DNA of 64,000 bases, taken from Duganella sp. CF402. Its GTDB lineage: Bacteria; Pseudomonadota; Gammaproteobacteria; Burkholderiales; Burkholderiaceae_D. Below the pieces are notes generated by a model, which saw only the letters and a list, made by a program, of their open reading frames with translations, was not told where the DNA came from and made no database searches. The stretch is taken from positions 1 through 64,000 of the forward strand of contig NZ_FOBG01000006.1 in assembly GCF_900109645.1 (NCBI RefSeq), read 5' to 3'. Below are positions 15,217 to 24,243 of the stretch, in pieces. The stretch's first letter is position 1. Each line of letters starts with the position of its first letter. The position numbers were made by a program, and so were the translations under genes.

Positions 15217-16452
15217 ATGGAAATTCGTCCTATCCTGTCTGCGCTGCTGCGCAGTAAAACCGGCCCGATCCTGGTGGCGATCCAGGTCGCCCTCAGCCTC
15301 GGCATCCTGGCCAACGCGCTGCACATCGTGCAGGTGCGGCAAGCCGTGTCGGCGCGTCCGTCCGGGCTGGAACGCGAACAAGACATCTTCGTGCTGACCG
15401 TGCGCCATCTGAAGCAAGGCGGCCACGAAGAGCAACTGGCAACCCAGCGCAAGGACACCGCCACGCTGCGCGCGGTGGCCGGCGTGATGTCGGTGGCCGA
15501 GACCAGCCAGATGCCGCTGTCGCGCTCCGGTAACTACACCGGCCTCGCGGCGGACCGCAAGCAGACCAGCACCACGGCCACCGCCAGCGGCTACCACACG
15601 GCCGATTCGCTGGTCAAAACCTGGGGCCTGAAGCTGATCGAAGGCCGCGACTTCCTGCCGAACGAGGTACCGGAAATCGACGTCAACACCAGCGATGACT
15701 TCCCCAAAGTGGCCATCGTCACCCGCACGCTGGCGGAGAAGATGTGGCCGGGCCAGAGCAGCTACCTCGGCAAGACGGTGTACTTCGGCGTCGGCGAAAA
15801 ATCGCGCGACGTGCAAGTGGTCGGCGTGGTGGAGCGCCTGCAAACGCCGGGCGCGCAGATCAGCGACGGCGGCGAGTACTCGATCATGACGCCGACCCGC
15901 CTGACCGGCATTCCAGTGACGCACTACACCATGCGCGCCGAACCGGGGCAGCTGGACCGCGTGATGAAGGAAACGGCGGAAGCCATCCGCATCTCCTCGC
16001 CAACGCCGGTGGTCACCCGCACCCGCAGCGTGACCGAGTTCCGTACCGACCGCTATCGCGCCGACAACGCGCTGGCGTGGATGCTGGTGGCGGTGAGCGT
16101 GCTGCTGTTGCTGGTGACCGCCAGCGGCATCGTCGGCATGGCCAGCCTGTGGGTCACGCAGCGCCGCAAGCAGATCGGTGTACGCCGCGCGCTGGGTGCG
16201 CGGCGCGTCGACATCCTGCGCTACTTCATCACCGAAAACTTCATGATCACCAGCGCCGGCGTCGGCGCCGGCCTGCTGATCGCGCTGGGCCTGAACCAGC
16301 TGCTGGTCAGCCAGCTGGAGATGCCGCGCCTGCCGGCCGGCTATCTGCTGGGCGGTGCCGGCATCTTCTGGGCGCTGGGTGTGATGGCGGTGTACGGCCC
16401 GGCGTGGCGCGCGGCCAGCATATCGCCGGCGACGGCGACGCGCAGCGCGTAG
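15217..16452 (+). CDS. FtsX/MacB-type ABC transporter permease (second copy)
   Basis: 411 residues with the same plan: N-terminal TM (about 15-35), a periplasmic domain of about 240 residues, and three C-terminal TMs with the coupling motif RKQIGVRRALGARRVDIL. Clearly a divergent paralogue of the preceding permease, 12 bp behind it. Two different permeases with one ATPase suggest a heterodimeric permease as in YknYZ-type systems. Substrate unknown. Confidence 0.88.
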   Translation: MEIRPILSALLRSKTGPILVAIQVALSLGILANALHIVQVRQAVSARPSGLEREQDIFVLTVRHLKQGGHEEQLATQRKDTATLRAVAGVMSVAETSQMPLSRSGNYTGLAADRKQTSTTATASGYHTADSLVKTWGLKLIEGRDFLPNEVPEIDVNTSDDFPKVAIVTRTLAEKMWPGQSSYLGKTVYFGVGEKSRDVQVVGVVERLQTPGAQISDGGEYSIMTPTRLTGIPVTHYTMRAEPGQLDRVMKETAEAIRISSPTPVVTRTRSVTEFRTDRYRADNALAWMLVAVSVLLLLVTASGIVGMASLWVTQRRKQIGVRRALGARRVDILRYFITENFMITSAGVGAGLLIALGLNQLLVSQLEMPRLPAGYLLGGAGIFWALGVMAVYGPAWRAASISPATATRSA

Positions 16453-16490
16453 GCCATCGACATGGGCCTTCATGATGTTATGCTTGCGGC

Positions 16491-17855
16491 ATGCCTACCG
16501 TATTAATCATCGACGATAACGCCGCCGTGTCCGTGGCCCTCGACGTGCTGTTCTCACTGCACGATATCGAGGCGCTGCGCGCGGCCTCGCCCGAAGCCGG
16601 GCTGGCCATGCTGGAGCAGCACAGCGTGGACCTGGTCATCCAGGACATGAACTTCAGCGCCGACACCACCTCGGGCGAGGAAGGCACGGCGCTGTTCAAG
16701 GCGATCCGCGAGCGCCATCCGGACCTGCCGGTGATTCTGCTTACCGCGTGGACCCATCTGAACGCGGCGGTGGACCTGATCAAGGCCGGCGCCGCCGACT
16801 ATCTGGCCAAGCCGTGGGACGACCACAAGCTGATCGCCACCGTCAACAACCTGATCGAACTGGGACAGGCCAAGCGCGCCTTGCAGCAGCGCGTGCAGGG
16901 CGAGTTGCGCCAGCGCCGCGAGCTGGAACGCGGCCATGATTTGCGCGGCATGGTGTTCCAGGATCCGGCCACCGAACGCGTGATCCATCTGGCCTGCCAG
17001 GTGGCGCGCGCCGATGTACCGGTACTGATCTCCGGCCCCAACGGCACCGGCAAGGAACGCATCGCGGAAATCATCCAGGCCAATTCGGCGGTGCGCGACG
17101 GACCGTTCGTGGTGCTCAACTGCGGCGCGATTCCTTCCGAATTGATCGAGGCGGAATTGTTCGGCGCCGAAGCCGGCGCCTACACCGGCGCCGCCAAGGC
17201 GCGCGAGGGCAAGTTTGAAGCAGCCGACGGCGGCACGCTGTTCCTCGACGAAATCGGCAACCTGCCGCTGGCCGGGCAAATGAAGCTGCTGCGGGTGCTG
17301 GAGACGGGACGCTTCGAGCGCCTCGGTTCCAACCGCGAGCGCCAGGTCAAGGTGCGCGTGGTCAGCGCCACCAATGCGGACCTGCAGGCCATGATCCGCG
17401 CCGGCACCTTCCGCGAGGATTTGTTCTATCGCCTGAATGTGATCGAGCTGCGCCTGCCGCCACTGGCCGCGCGGCCGATGGATATCCTGCCGCTGGCCAT
17501 GAGCTTCCTCGGCGAGGGCAAGCAGCTGCACGCCGACGCGCAGGCGGCGCTGCTGGCGCACCCGTGGCCGGGCAATGTGCGCGAACTGAAAAACGTGATG
17601 CTGCGCGCCAGCCTGCTGGCCAGCGGCGATGTGATCCGGGTCGGCGACCTTGGCCTGCCGGCGGTGGGCGCCGGTGCGGGCGGCTTCGGCATGGGCGGTG
17701 CCGGCGATGACGGCAACCGCGAACCGGACCGTGACACCATCAGCCTCGCGCTGAGCCGCGCCGGCGGCGTGGTGGCGCAAGCGGCGGCGGAACTCGGCCT
17801 GTCGCGCCAGGCGCTGTACCGCCGCATGGAGCGGCTTGGCATCGTCCGTCCGTGA
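16491..17855 (+). CDS. Sigma-54-dependent response regulator (NtrC family)
   Basis: 454 residues: REC domain (1-125; acidic pair IIDDN, phospho-Asp in VIQDMNF, Lys in LAKPW), AAA+ domain (about 155-385; Walker A GPNGTGKE, Walker B GGTLFLDEIG, arginine-finger region TFREDLFYRLNV) and a Fis-type HTH (about 415-452, AAAELGLSRQALYRRMERL). The sigma-54 contact loop reads GAYTGA rather than GAFTGA, a conservative change also seen in active regulators. It follows the exporter by 38 bp and overlaps the kinase gene. It is the best candidate activator for both sigma-54 promoters in the window. No strong ribosome binding site precedes the ATG. Confidence 0.92.
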   Translation: MPTVLIIDDNAAVSVALDVLFSLHDIEALRAASPEAGLAMLEQHSVDLVIQDMNFSADTTSGEEGTALFKAIRERHPDLPVILLTAWTHLNAAVDLIKAGAADYLAKPWDDHKLIATVNNLIELGQAKRALQQRVQGELRQRRELERGHDLRGMVFQDPATERVIHLACQVARADVPVLISGPNGTGKERIAEIIQANSAVRDGPFVVLNCGAIPSELIEAELFGAEAGAYTGAAKAREGKFEAADGGTLFLDEIGNLPLAGQMKLLRVLETGRFERLGSNRERQVKVRVVSATNADLQAMIRAGTFREDLFYRLNVIELRLPPLAARPMDILPLAMSFLGEGKQLHADAQAALLAHPWPGNVRELKNVMLRASLLASGDVIRVGDLGLPAVGAGAGGFGMGGAGDDGNREPDRDTISLALSRAGGVVAQAAAELGLSRQALYRRMERLGIVRP

Positions 17856-19171
17856 TGAAAGGCCTGCGGCTCTCGCTGCTCACGCGCTGGACCGCGCTGG
17901 TGGGCACCCTGCTCACCGTCGGCATCCTCATCGCGCTGGCGATGGACCACTTCTTCCCCAAGAATCCGGGGCTGGTGCTGGGCGTCTGCCTGCTGTGCGT
18001 ACTGCCGATTTCGATCATCACCATCCGCGCCGAACTGGAACGCATGCTGTCGCTGTTCCGTGCCCTCACCGGCACCGTCACCAGCTACAAGGACGGCGAC
18101 TTTTCCTTCAGCCTGCACTGGCCGCAGAACGATGAGCTGAGCGACCTGGTGGCCGCGCACAACGCGCTGGGCGACGTGCTGCGCCAGCAGCGCCTCGATC
18201 TCGTGCAGCGCGAACTGCTGCTCGACACGATGGTGCAAAACACGCCGGTGGCCATGCTGCTGGTCAGCGAGTCCGGTCCCATCGTCTACGCCAACGTGGC
18301 CGCGCGCCAGTTGCTGAACCAGGGTCGCAAGCTGGAAGGCCACAAGCTGGCCGATGTGCTGACCCACGCCTCGCCGGCCCTGCTGGAAGCGCTGGCGCGC
18401 GGCGGCGACGGCCTGTTCACCGTCAGCGGCGAGGATGAGGAAGAGGTGTACCACCTGGCGCGCCGCAGCTTCAACCTGAACGGCCGCAAGCACGAACTGC
18501 TGCTGCTGCGCCAACTGACGATGGAGTTGCGGCGACAGGAAGTGCAGACGTGGAAGAAGGTGATCCGCGTGATCAGCCATGAATTGAATAACTCGCTGGC
18601 GCCACTGACCTCGCTGGCCCACTCCGGCGCGGAACTGGTGCGGCGCGGGCAAACCGAAAGGCTGCCGCAAATCCTCGGCACCATCGAGGAGCGCACACGC
18701 CATCTGGAGAGCTTCATCCTTGGCTACGCGCGCTTTGCCAAGCTGCCGGCGCCACGACTGGAAAGCCAGCACTGGCAAGCCTTCCTCACGCAGCTGGGCG
18801 AACAGGTCATCTTCCGCCAGCTCGGCGAAGCGCCTACCGAACCTTGCGCCTTCGATCCGGCCCAGCTGGAACAAGCGCTGCTCAACCTGCTGAAGAACGC
18901 CCACGAATCCGGCTCGCCGACCGACGAGGTCACGCTGGAAGTGCGGCGCCTGCACGAAGGCGTGCGCATCGACGTGCAAGACCGTGGTCCCGGCATGAGC
19001 GACACCGTGCTGACCAACGCGCTGGTGCCGTTCTACTCGACCAAACGCAGCGGCACCGGCCTGGGCCTGGCGCTGGCGCGCGAGATCGCCGAAGCCCACG
19101 GCGGCCGCATCACCCTCGCCAACCGAGAAGGCGGCGGCCTGACCGTGACCATGCTGCTGCCGCTGGCCTGA
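17855..19171 (+). CDS. Sensor histidine kinase (NtrY-like, PAS-containing)
   Basis: 438 residues: two TM helices near 10-32 and 37-58 with almost no periplasmic loop, a HAMP-like stretch, a PAS domain (about 125-225), DHp with VISHELNNSLAPLTSLAHSG (phosphoacceptor His), and a HATPase_c domain (N-box LLNLLKNAHESG, G1 DRGPGM, G2 GTGLGLAL). The minimal sensor loop suggests that it senses the membrane itself, its partner exporter, or a cytoplasmic signal through PAS. Its ATG overlaps the regulator's stop (TGATG; a GTG one codon earlier is possible), so the pair is co-translated and very likely cognate. Confidence 0.9.
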   Translation: MKGLRLSLLTRWTALVGTLLTVGILIALAMDHFFPKNPGLVLGVCLLCVLPISIITIRAELERMLSLFRALTGTVTSYKDGDFSFSLHWPQNDELSDLVAAHNALGDVLRQQRLDLVQRELLLDTMVQNTPVAMLLVSESGPIVYANVAARQLLNQGRKLEGHKLADVLTHASPALLEALARGGDGLFTVSGEDEEEVYHLARRSFNLNGRKHELLLLRQLTMELRRQEVQTWKKVIRVISHELNNSLAPLTSLAHSGAELVRRGQTERLPQILGTIEERTRHLESFILGYARFAKLPAPRLESQHWQAFLTQLGEQVIFRQLGEAPTEPCAFDPAQLEQALLNLLKNAHESGSPTDEVTLEVRRLHEGVRIDVQDRGPGMSDTVLTNALVPFYSTKRSGTGLGLALAREIAEAHGGRITLANREGGGLTVTMLLPLA

Positions 19172-19183
19172 TAAACTAGCGGG

Positions 19184-19978
19184 ATGTCCAAGTCATCCGC
19201 CAACACTACCAACGCCGCCAACGCCGTCCGTTTCGACCAGCCCGGCCATCCGCCGGCCACCATCACCGAATTCCAGGGCGTGCGCAGCCTGCACCTCGGC
19301 ACCTCATGGGTGCAAGGCGCCATGCGCATCGCCAAGCCGGATAACATCGAGCTCGAATACGTGCAGATGATGATGATGTGGATGCTGTTTCACCCTCAGC
19401 CGCAGCACATCGTGCAGCTAGGCCTCGGCAGCGCCGCGCTGACCAAGTTCTGCTACCGCCGCCTGCCGCAGGCGCGCGTCACCGCAATCGAACTCAATCC
19501 CAACGTGATCGCCATGTGCGAGGCGCAGTTCGCGCTGCCGCCGAACGACGCGCGCCTCAACGTGCGCGAAATGAACGCAATGGACTTTGTGCTCGATCCG
19601 GCCAACCGCAACACCGTCGATATCCTGCAGGTGGACCTGTACGACGAAGCGGCGCGCGGCCCGGTGCTGGACTCGCAGGAGTTCTACCAAGGCTGCGCCG
19701 ACGTGCTGCGCGACGGCGGCATGATGACCACCAACGTCTTCGGCGACGACTTCACCAACTACGACAAGAACCTGCAAACGATGGAACTGGTGTTCGACGC
19801 GGTGGTGTGGCTGCCGGAAGTGCACGATGCGAACATCGTCGTCATCGCCTTCAAGAACGCGCCATCGCTGGACTTCAGCGAGCTGTATGAGCGCGCCGGC
19901 GAGATCAAGAAAACCCTGAACCTGCCGGCCAAGAACTGGGTCAACGGCCTGAAAAACTGGATGCGCGACCACCAATAA
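19184..19978 (+). CDS. Spermidine synthase-like SAM-binding protein
   Basis: 264 residues with a Rossmann-type methyltransferase fold: IVQLGLGSAALTKFCYR (glycine-rich loop), TAIELNPNVI (acidic loop end), DILQVDLYDEAARGP (proton acceptor region). It resembles the spermidine synthase family catalytic domain but has no N-terminal beta-barrel domain of full length, so polyamine synthesis is not assured. It lies 12 bp behind the histidine kinase and may be the last gene of that transcription unit. A weak gcggg site precedes the ATG. Confidence 0.8.
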   Translation: MSKSSANTTNAANAVRFDQPGHPPATITEFQGVRSLHLGTSWVQGAMRIAKPDNIELEYVQMMMMWMLFHPQPQHIVQLGLGSAALTKFCYRRLPQARVTAIELNPNVIAMCEAQFALPPNDARLNVREMNAMDFVLDPANRNTVDILQVDLYDEAARGPVLDSQEFYQGCADVLRDGGMMTTNVFGDDFTNYDKNLQTMELVFDAVVWLPEVHDANIVVIAFKNAPSLDFSELYERAGEIKKTLNLPAKNWVNGLKNWMRDHQ

Positions 19979-20247
19979 GAACCGGTGCATTTTCCGCATA
20001 TCGATATGCGCCCGCATCATACCGATGCATGCGCGCCACACTTTTGTGCAGCTTTGCACCATGATCGTTCCGGGCCGCCGGATACTTTACGATACATTGC
20101 GTTGCAGTGCACGGAATATTGATAAATGTGCACATTCCGCAACATTGTGGTGCATGCCGCGTTGTCGCTCTTCGCGCGCAACCCTTAGTATTTTTATCAA
20201 CGGCCCTACCCCGCTGGCCGTTTTCAAATACCAAGAGAGAAAACACA
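19979..20247 (+). promoter_or_regulatory. 269-bp region upstream of the TonB receptor gene, with palindrome and TGCA cluster
   Basis: It contains a perfect 16-bp palindrome CGCATATCGATATGCG (19995-20010) and eight TGCA tetramers (19986, 20026, 20047, 20055, 20103, 20108, 20129, 20151), far above expectation. Hexamers such as TTGTCG with TAGTAT at 18 bp near 20164-20195 could form a sigma-70 promoter. No Fur-box-like sequence is evident. Function is inferred only from position and symmetry. Confidence 0.35.
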
Positions 20248-22680
20248 ATGCAAAGAGCACCACAATTCAAACGCACCTTGCTGGCCAGCGCTATCCTGCT
20301 GTTGGCTGCGCAAACCGCCTTCGCGCAATCGTCTACCGACAGCAGCGCCAAGGCCGATGAACAAACCGTCGTGGTTCTGGGTTCCCGTTCGGTCGCCAAG
20401 ACCGCGCTGGACACATCCTCGCCGGTGGGCCTGATCGGCCTGAAAGACCTGCAGACCGCCGGCCCGCTGGAACTGGGCAAGCTGCTGCAAACACTGGACC
20501 CGTCGTTCAACTTCTCCACCACCTTCATCAGCGACGGCACCGACTCGATCCGCCCTGCTACCCTGCGTTCGCTGGGCCCTGACCAGGTGCTGGTGCTGAT
20601 CAACGGTAAGCGCCGCCACCAGCAAGCGCTGGTCAACGTGCAGCAGACCATTGGCCGTGGCTCGGCCGGTACCGACATCAACGCCATTCCACTGGCGGCG
20701 ATCCACCACATTGAAGTCCTGCGCGACGGCGCCGCAGCCCAATACGGCTCGGACGCGATTGCAGGCGTGATCAACATCGTTCTGAAATCGAACATCGGCG
20801 AGACTGCGCTGAGCGGCCAGGTGGGCACCACCTCGGAAGGCGACGGCGACAACTACTCGGCCAGCGTCAATCGCGGCTTCGCCCTGGGCGAAAACGGCGG
20901 CTACATCAACCTGACCGCCGAATGGCGCAAACGCGGCGAAACCAACCGCGCCGGCCCTGACTCGGCGCGCGTGAACCCGCCGCGCGTGACCCAGCACATC
21001 GGCGACAGCAACACCAAGGACGCTTACCTGTGGTGGAACGGCGCGCTGCCGATCGACGCCCACAGCGAGTTCTACGCCTTCGGCGGCGTCTCGCAACGCA
21101 AGAGCGATTCGTTCGGCTTCTTCCGCCCTGCCGGCGACGACCGCGCCATCCCGGCCGTGTACCCGAACGGCTTCCTGCCTGCCATCGGCACCGAGATCAA
21201 GGATGCGTCGTTCGCCTTCGGCTACCGCCGCGATCTGGTCGGCGACTGGAAGGCCGACTTCAGCATCAACTACGGCCAAAGCGAACTGGCGTTCCACGAA
21301 TCGAACAGCGTGAACGTGTCGTACTGGTACGAGCCGAAACCGGGCGGCGGCATCTACGCCGAATCGGCACGCGAAGCCGACACCGGCACGCTGAAATTCA
21401 ACCAGCTGACCTTCAACGCCGACGTCAAGGGCCCGGTCAAGGTCGGTGATCTCGACGTCTCGCTGGCTACCGGCTTCGAGTACCGCCAGGATAACTACCA
21501 GATCGTCGCAGGCGATCCGATCTCCTACCAGTACGGCCGCACCAACAACCCGGCCATCGTCATCAAGACGCCTAGCGGCGCGACCGCCGGCGCCGGCATT
21601 CAGGGCTTCCCTGGCTACACCCCTGGCACCGCCGTCGATTCGGGCCGCCACAACATCGCCCTGTTCCTGGACGCCGAAACCAAACCGGTCAAAGAGCTGA
21701 CCCTGGCCGGCGCCGTGCGCTACGAAAAATACTCGGACTTCGGCGACACCGTCACCGGCAAGCTGAGTGCCCGTTTCGACCCAAGCAAGGAAGTCGGCTT
21801 CCGCGCCAGCGCATCGACCGGCTTCCGCGCACCAAGCGTGCAGCAGGAGTTCTACAGCTCCGTGTCGACCAACCTGAATAACGGCGTGCTGACCGAAACC
21901 CTGACCGCGCGTCAAGGCAGTGCTGTGACCCAGGCCTTCGGCATCAAGCCGCTGAAGGAAGAAACCTCGACCAGCTTCAGCGGCGGTGTCGTGCTGCGTC
22001 CAGCGTCGAACGTGTCGCTGACCGCTGACGCGTACCAGATCAAGATCAAGGACCGTATCGTGTTCTCGAGCGAGATCGCACCGGAAGCCGGCGGCGGCCC
22101 GATCGCCAACATCCTGAAACCGCTGGGCGTAGGCCAGGCGCAGTTCTTCACCAACGCGGTCGACACCCGCACCCGTGGCCTGGATATCGTGGCGGAACAC
22201 ACCACCAAGTTCGATGCGTCGAAACTGGTGCTGTCGGGCCAACTGGGCTTCAACAAAACCGAAGTGACCAAGCGTCACTCGACGTCGTCGGTGCTGAGCG
22301 GCGAAAAACTGTTCGACCAGTCGCAAGTGACCCTGATCGAACGCGGTCAGCCACGCAAGCACCACGTGGTCGCTGCTGACTACACGGTGGGCGCCTGGAA
22401 CGTGACCACCCGCGCCAACTACTTCGGCGAAGTGTATGCTGAAAACTTCAGCCCTCTGCAGAAGTGGGATGCGCGCTGGCTGGTGGATGCCACGGTACGC
22501 TATGGCTTCAGCAAGCGCACCTTCCTGAGCGTCGGCGTGAACAACGTGTTCGACCAGCTGCCGAACAAGTGGGCCAACGGCGGCGTGTTCCCACAACTGG
22601 GCTTCACCCGCTGCTGGGAAACCTGCCCTATCGGCGTGAACGGCCGCTCGATGTACGTGCGTGCTGATACGGCGTTTTAA
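20248..22680 (+). CDS. TonB-dependent outer-membrane receptor
   Basis: 810 residues. Signal peptide MQRAPQFKRTLLASAILLLAA...AFA (cleavage near residue 27), a TonB-box-like EQTVVVLGSR, a plug domain (VLVLINGKRRHQQ, IHHIEVLRDGAAAQYGSDAIAGVINIVLK) and a C-terminal 22-strand barrel ending in an aromatic residue (TAF). It would import a scarce ligand such as a siderophore or other large substrate using TonB energy. The frame is open 47 codons further upstream, but the ATG at 20248 begins the signal peptide and has AAGAGAG before it. The 3' end overlaps the convergent MocR gene. Ligand unknown. Confidence 0.92.
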   Translation: MQRAPQFKRTLLASAILLLAAQTAFAQSSTDSSAKADEQTVVVLGSRSVAKTALDTSSPVGLIGLKDLQTAGPLELGKLLQTLDPSFNFSTTFISDGTDSIRPATLRSLGPDQVLVLINGKRRHQQALVNVQQTIGRGSAGTDINAIPLAAIHHIEVLRDGAAAQYGSDAIAGVINIVLKSNIGETALSGQVGTTSEGDGDNYSASVNRGFALGENGGYINLTAEWRKRGETNRAGPDSARVNPPRVTQHIGDSNTKDAYLWWNGALPIDAHSEFYAFGGVSQRKSDSFGFFRPAGDDRAIPAVYPNGFLPAIGTEIKDASFAFGYRRDLVGDWKADFSINYGQSELAFHESNSVNVSYWYEPKPGGGIYAESAREADTGTLKFNQLTFNADVKGPVKVGDLDVSLATGFEYRQDNYQIVAGDPISYQYGRTNNPAIVIKTPSGATAGAGIQGFPGYTPGTAVDSGRHNIALFLDAETKPVKELTLAGAVRYEKYSDFGDTVTGKLSARFDPSKEVGFRASASTGFRAPSVQQEFYSSVSTNLNNGVLTETLTARQGSAVTQAFGIKPLKEETSTSFSGGVVLRPASNVSLTADAYQIKIKDRIVFSSEIAPEAGGGPIANILKPLGVGQAQFFTNAVDTRTRGLDIVAEHTTKFDASKLVLSGQLGFNKTEVTKRHSTSSVLSGEKLFDQSQVTLIERGQPRKHHVVAADYTVGAWNVTTRANYFGEVYAENFSPLQKWDARWLVDATVRYGFSKRTFLSVGVNNVFDQLPNKWANGGVFPQLGFTRCWETCPIGVNGRSMYVRADTAF

Positions 22681-24160
22681 TTGAGCCGGAACGGTTGGCC
22701 GCATACGCCGCAAGGTGGATCAATGCGGCCAACTGTTTAACCAGTCCTTCCATTTGCTCGGCTGGCACTTGTGCATAGCCGAGCATCAATCCCCGCCATT
22801 CCAGATCCCCCCGCGTAGCGTGCGTGCTTAACGCATTGACGGCGATGCCGTGTTCCTGCGCCTGCTCCACTATCGCCACGTCGTCGATACGCGCGTCCCT
22901 GAAGCGCAGCGAGAGATGCATGCCTGCCGTGCCGCCGTGCACCGTCGCCACCGATCCCATATGCGTTTGCAGCGCCGCCACCAGTGCATCGCGGCGCTGG
23001 CGGTACAGCCTGCGCATGCGGCGCAGATGCACCAGGAACTGGCCGCTGCGCAGGAATTCCGCCAGCGCCAGTTGCTCCGCCACGCGCCCGCGCGGCGCCG
23101 ACTGCTCGCGCATCTGCGCGAACGCTTCGGCCAATGCCGCCGGCACCACCACGAAACCGATGCGCAAGGACGGGAACATGGTCTTGCTGAAGGTGCCCAG
23201 GTAGAGCACCGGCGCGTCCGGCGCCAGGCCCTGCATGGCGTGCAGCGGTGCGCCGTCGTGGCGGAATTCGCTGTCGTAGTCGTCTTCGATGATGAGCGCA
23301 CCGGCGGCGCGCGCGGCTTCAATCAGCGCCAGGCGGCGGCGCAGGCTTAGCACGCTGCCGATCGGGTACTGGTGCGAGGGCGTGGTGTAGATCAGGCGCG
23401 GCGGGCGTAGCAGCCAGTCTTCCGCTTGCGGCGCCATGCCGTCGTCATCGACGTCGATGCCGTGCACCGCCAGCCCGGCGGCGCGTGCGGCCGCCAATGC
23501 GCCGCCGTAGCCGGGATTCTCGATCCAGATGGCATCGCCCTCGTCGGCCAGGGCGCGCATGCACAGATCGAGGCTGCTTTGGGTGCCGTCGGTGATGAAC
23601 ACTTGCGCCGCCTCGCACACCACGCCGCGCGAGGCACGCAAATGATCGGCGATGGCGGCGCGCAGCAGCGGTTCGCCGGCGGTGTCGCCGTAGTTCAGCT
23701 GCGTTACTGTCATGCTGCGCAGCGCGCGTTCCATCAGCCGCCGCCACAGCGTCATGGGGAACTGCTCCAGCGCCGGCACGCCGGGCACGAAAGCGCCCAT
23801 GCGTTCGGCAGGACCTGGCACCGGCCGCAATTCGCGCATGCGCTGCGACAGCCCGGCCAGCGGCGCAGCAGCCGCCCTGCGGCGACGCGCGCGCACCGGC
23901 GTCACGGCCGCCACCACCGTGCCACGCCGGTCGGTCGTCACCAGTCCTTCGCTGGCCAGCTGTTCATACGCATACAGCACGGTATTGCGCGCCACACCCA
24001 ATTCCTCGGCCAGCGCGCGCGAAGCAGCGAGCCTGGTCCCTGCTGCCAGCGTACCGTTGCGGATCGCCGCGCGCAGGCATTCGTGCAGCATGCGCTGGCG
24101 CGGCCAGTTGCGATGGCGATGCTGCTCCTCATAACCGTTGACCAGCAGGGAAAAGTCCAT
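22628..24160 (-). CDS. MocR-type (GntR plus aminotransferase) transcriptional regulator
   Basis: 510 residues: an N-terminal GntR winged helix (about 18-85, SRALAEELGVARNTVLYAYEQL) and an aminotransferase class I fold (about 120-470) with the PLP-lysine region LGTFSKTMFPSLRIGF and the cofactor motifs DGTQSSLD and IIEDDYDSEFRHDG. MocR proteins use PLP as a sensor ligand and often control the divergent gene. Here the divergent gene encodes a flavin-binding split-barrel protein, which is a typical partner. The last 17 or so residues are encoded inside the 3' end of the convergent TonB receptor gene. Confidence 0.9.
   Translation of the reverse strand: MDFSLLVNGYEEQHRHRNWPRQRMLHECLRAAIRNGTLAAGTRLAASRALAEELGVARNTVLYAYEQLASEGLVTTDRRGTVVAAVTPVRARRRRAAAAPLAGLSQRMRELRPVPGPAERMGAFVPGVPALEQFPMTLWRRLMERALRSMTVTQLNYGDTAGEPLLRAAIADHLRASRGVVCEAAQVFITDGTQSSLDLCMRALADEGDAIWIENPGYGGALAAARAAGLAVHGIDVDDDGMAPQAEDWLLRPPRLIYTTPSHQYPIGSVLSLRRRLALIEAARAAGALIIEDDYDSEFRHDGAPLHAMQGLAPDAPVLYLGTFSKTMFPSLRIGFVVVPAALAEAFAQMREQSAPRGRVAEQLALAEFLRSGQFLVHLRRMRRLYRQRRDALVAALQTHMGSVATVHGGTAGMHLSLRFRDARIDDVAIVEQAQEHGIAVNALSTHATRGDLEWRGLMLGYAQVPAEQMEGLVKQLAALIHLAAYAANRSGSIKTPYQHARTSSGRSRR
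22694..22733 (+). terminator. Hairpin behind the TonB receptor, inside the MocR coding region
   Basis: GTTGGCCGCAT (22694-22704) and ATGCGGCCAAC (22723-22733) form a perfect 11-bp stem with an 18-nt loop, 13 bp behind the receptor stop. The following TGTTTAACC is only weakly T-rich. It may end or protect the receptor mRNA although it lies inside the convergent gene. Pairing is seen; termination is inference. Confidence 0.45.
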
Positions 24161-24243
24161 TCATGGCTCCATAAAATTAGCAATCCGTGGATCTATTTCT
24201 AGAGCCAGCGTTTCATTATATTGTCATTTTAAGAAAGGGAACC
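24161..24243. promoter_or_regulatory. Divergent control region between MocR regulator and flavin protein
   Basis: 83 bp, AT-rich compared with its surroundings. TGGCTC (24164-24169) and GAGCCA (24202-24207) form an inverted pair 32 bp apart, and TATATT/TTTCATTA stretches near 24213-24222 could serve as a -10 box for the plus-strand gene. MocR regulators usually bind between divergent genes, so this is the expected operator location. Confidence 0.35.

Noticed and set aside
13816..16473. 885-codon minus-strand frame opposite the exporter permeases
   Set aside because: His/Arg/Gln-rich composition typical of antisense translation, no start signal, and the plus-strand proteins are clear family members.
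19171..19186. TANNNT-type -10 boxes six bases ahead of ATG at 16491 and 19184, suggesting leaderless mRNAs
   Set aside because: No matching -35 elements, and both genes are closely linked to upstream genes; the match is too weak to report as a promoter.
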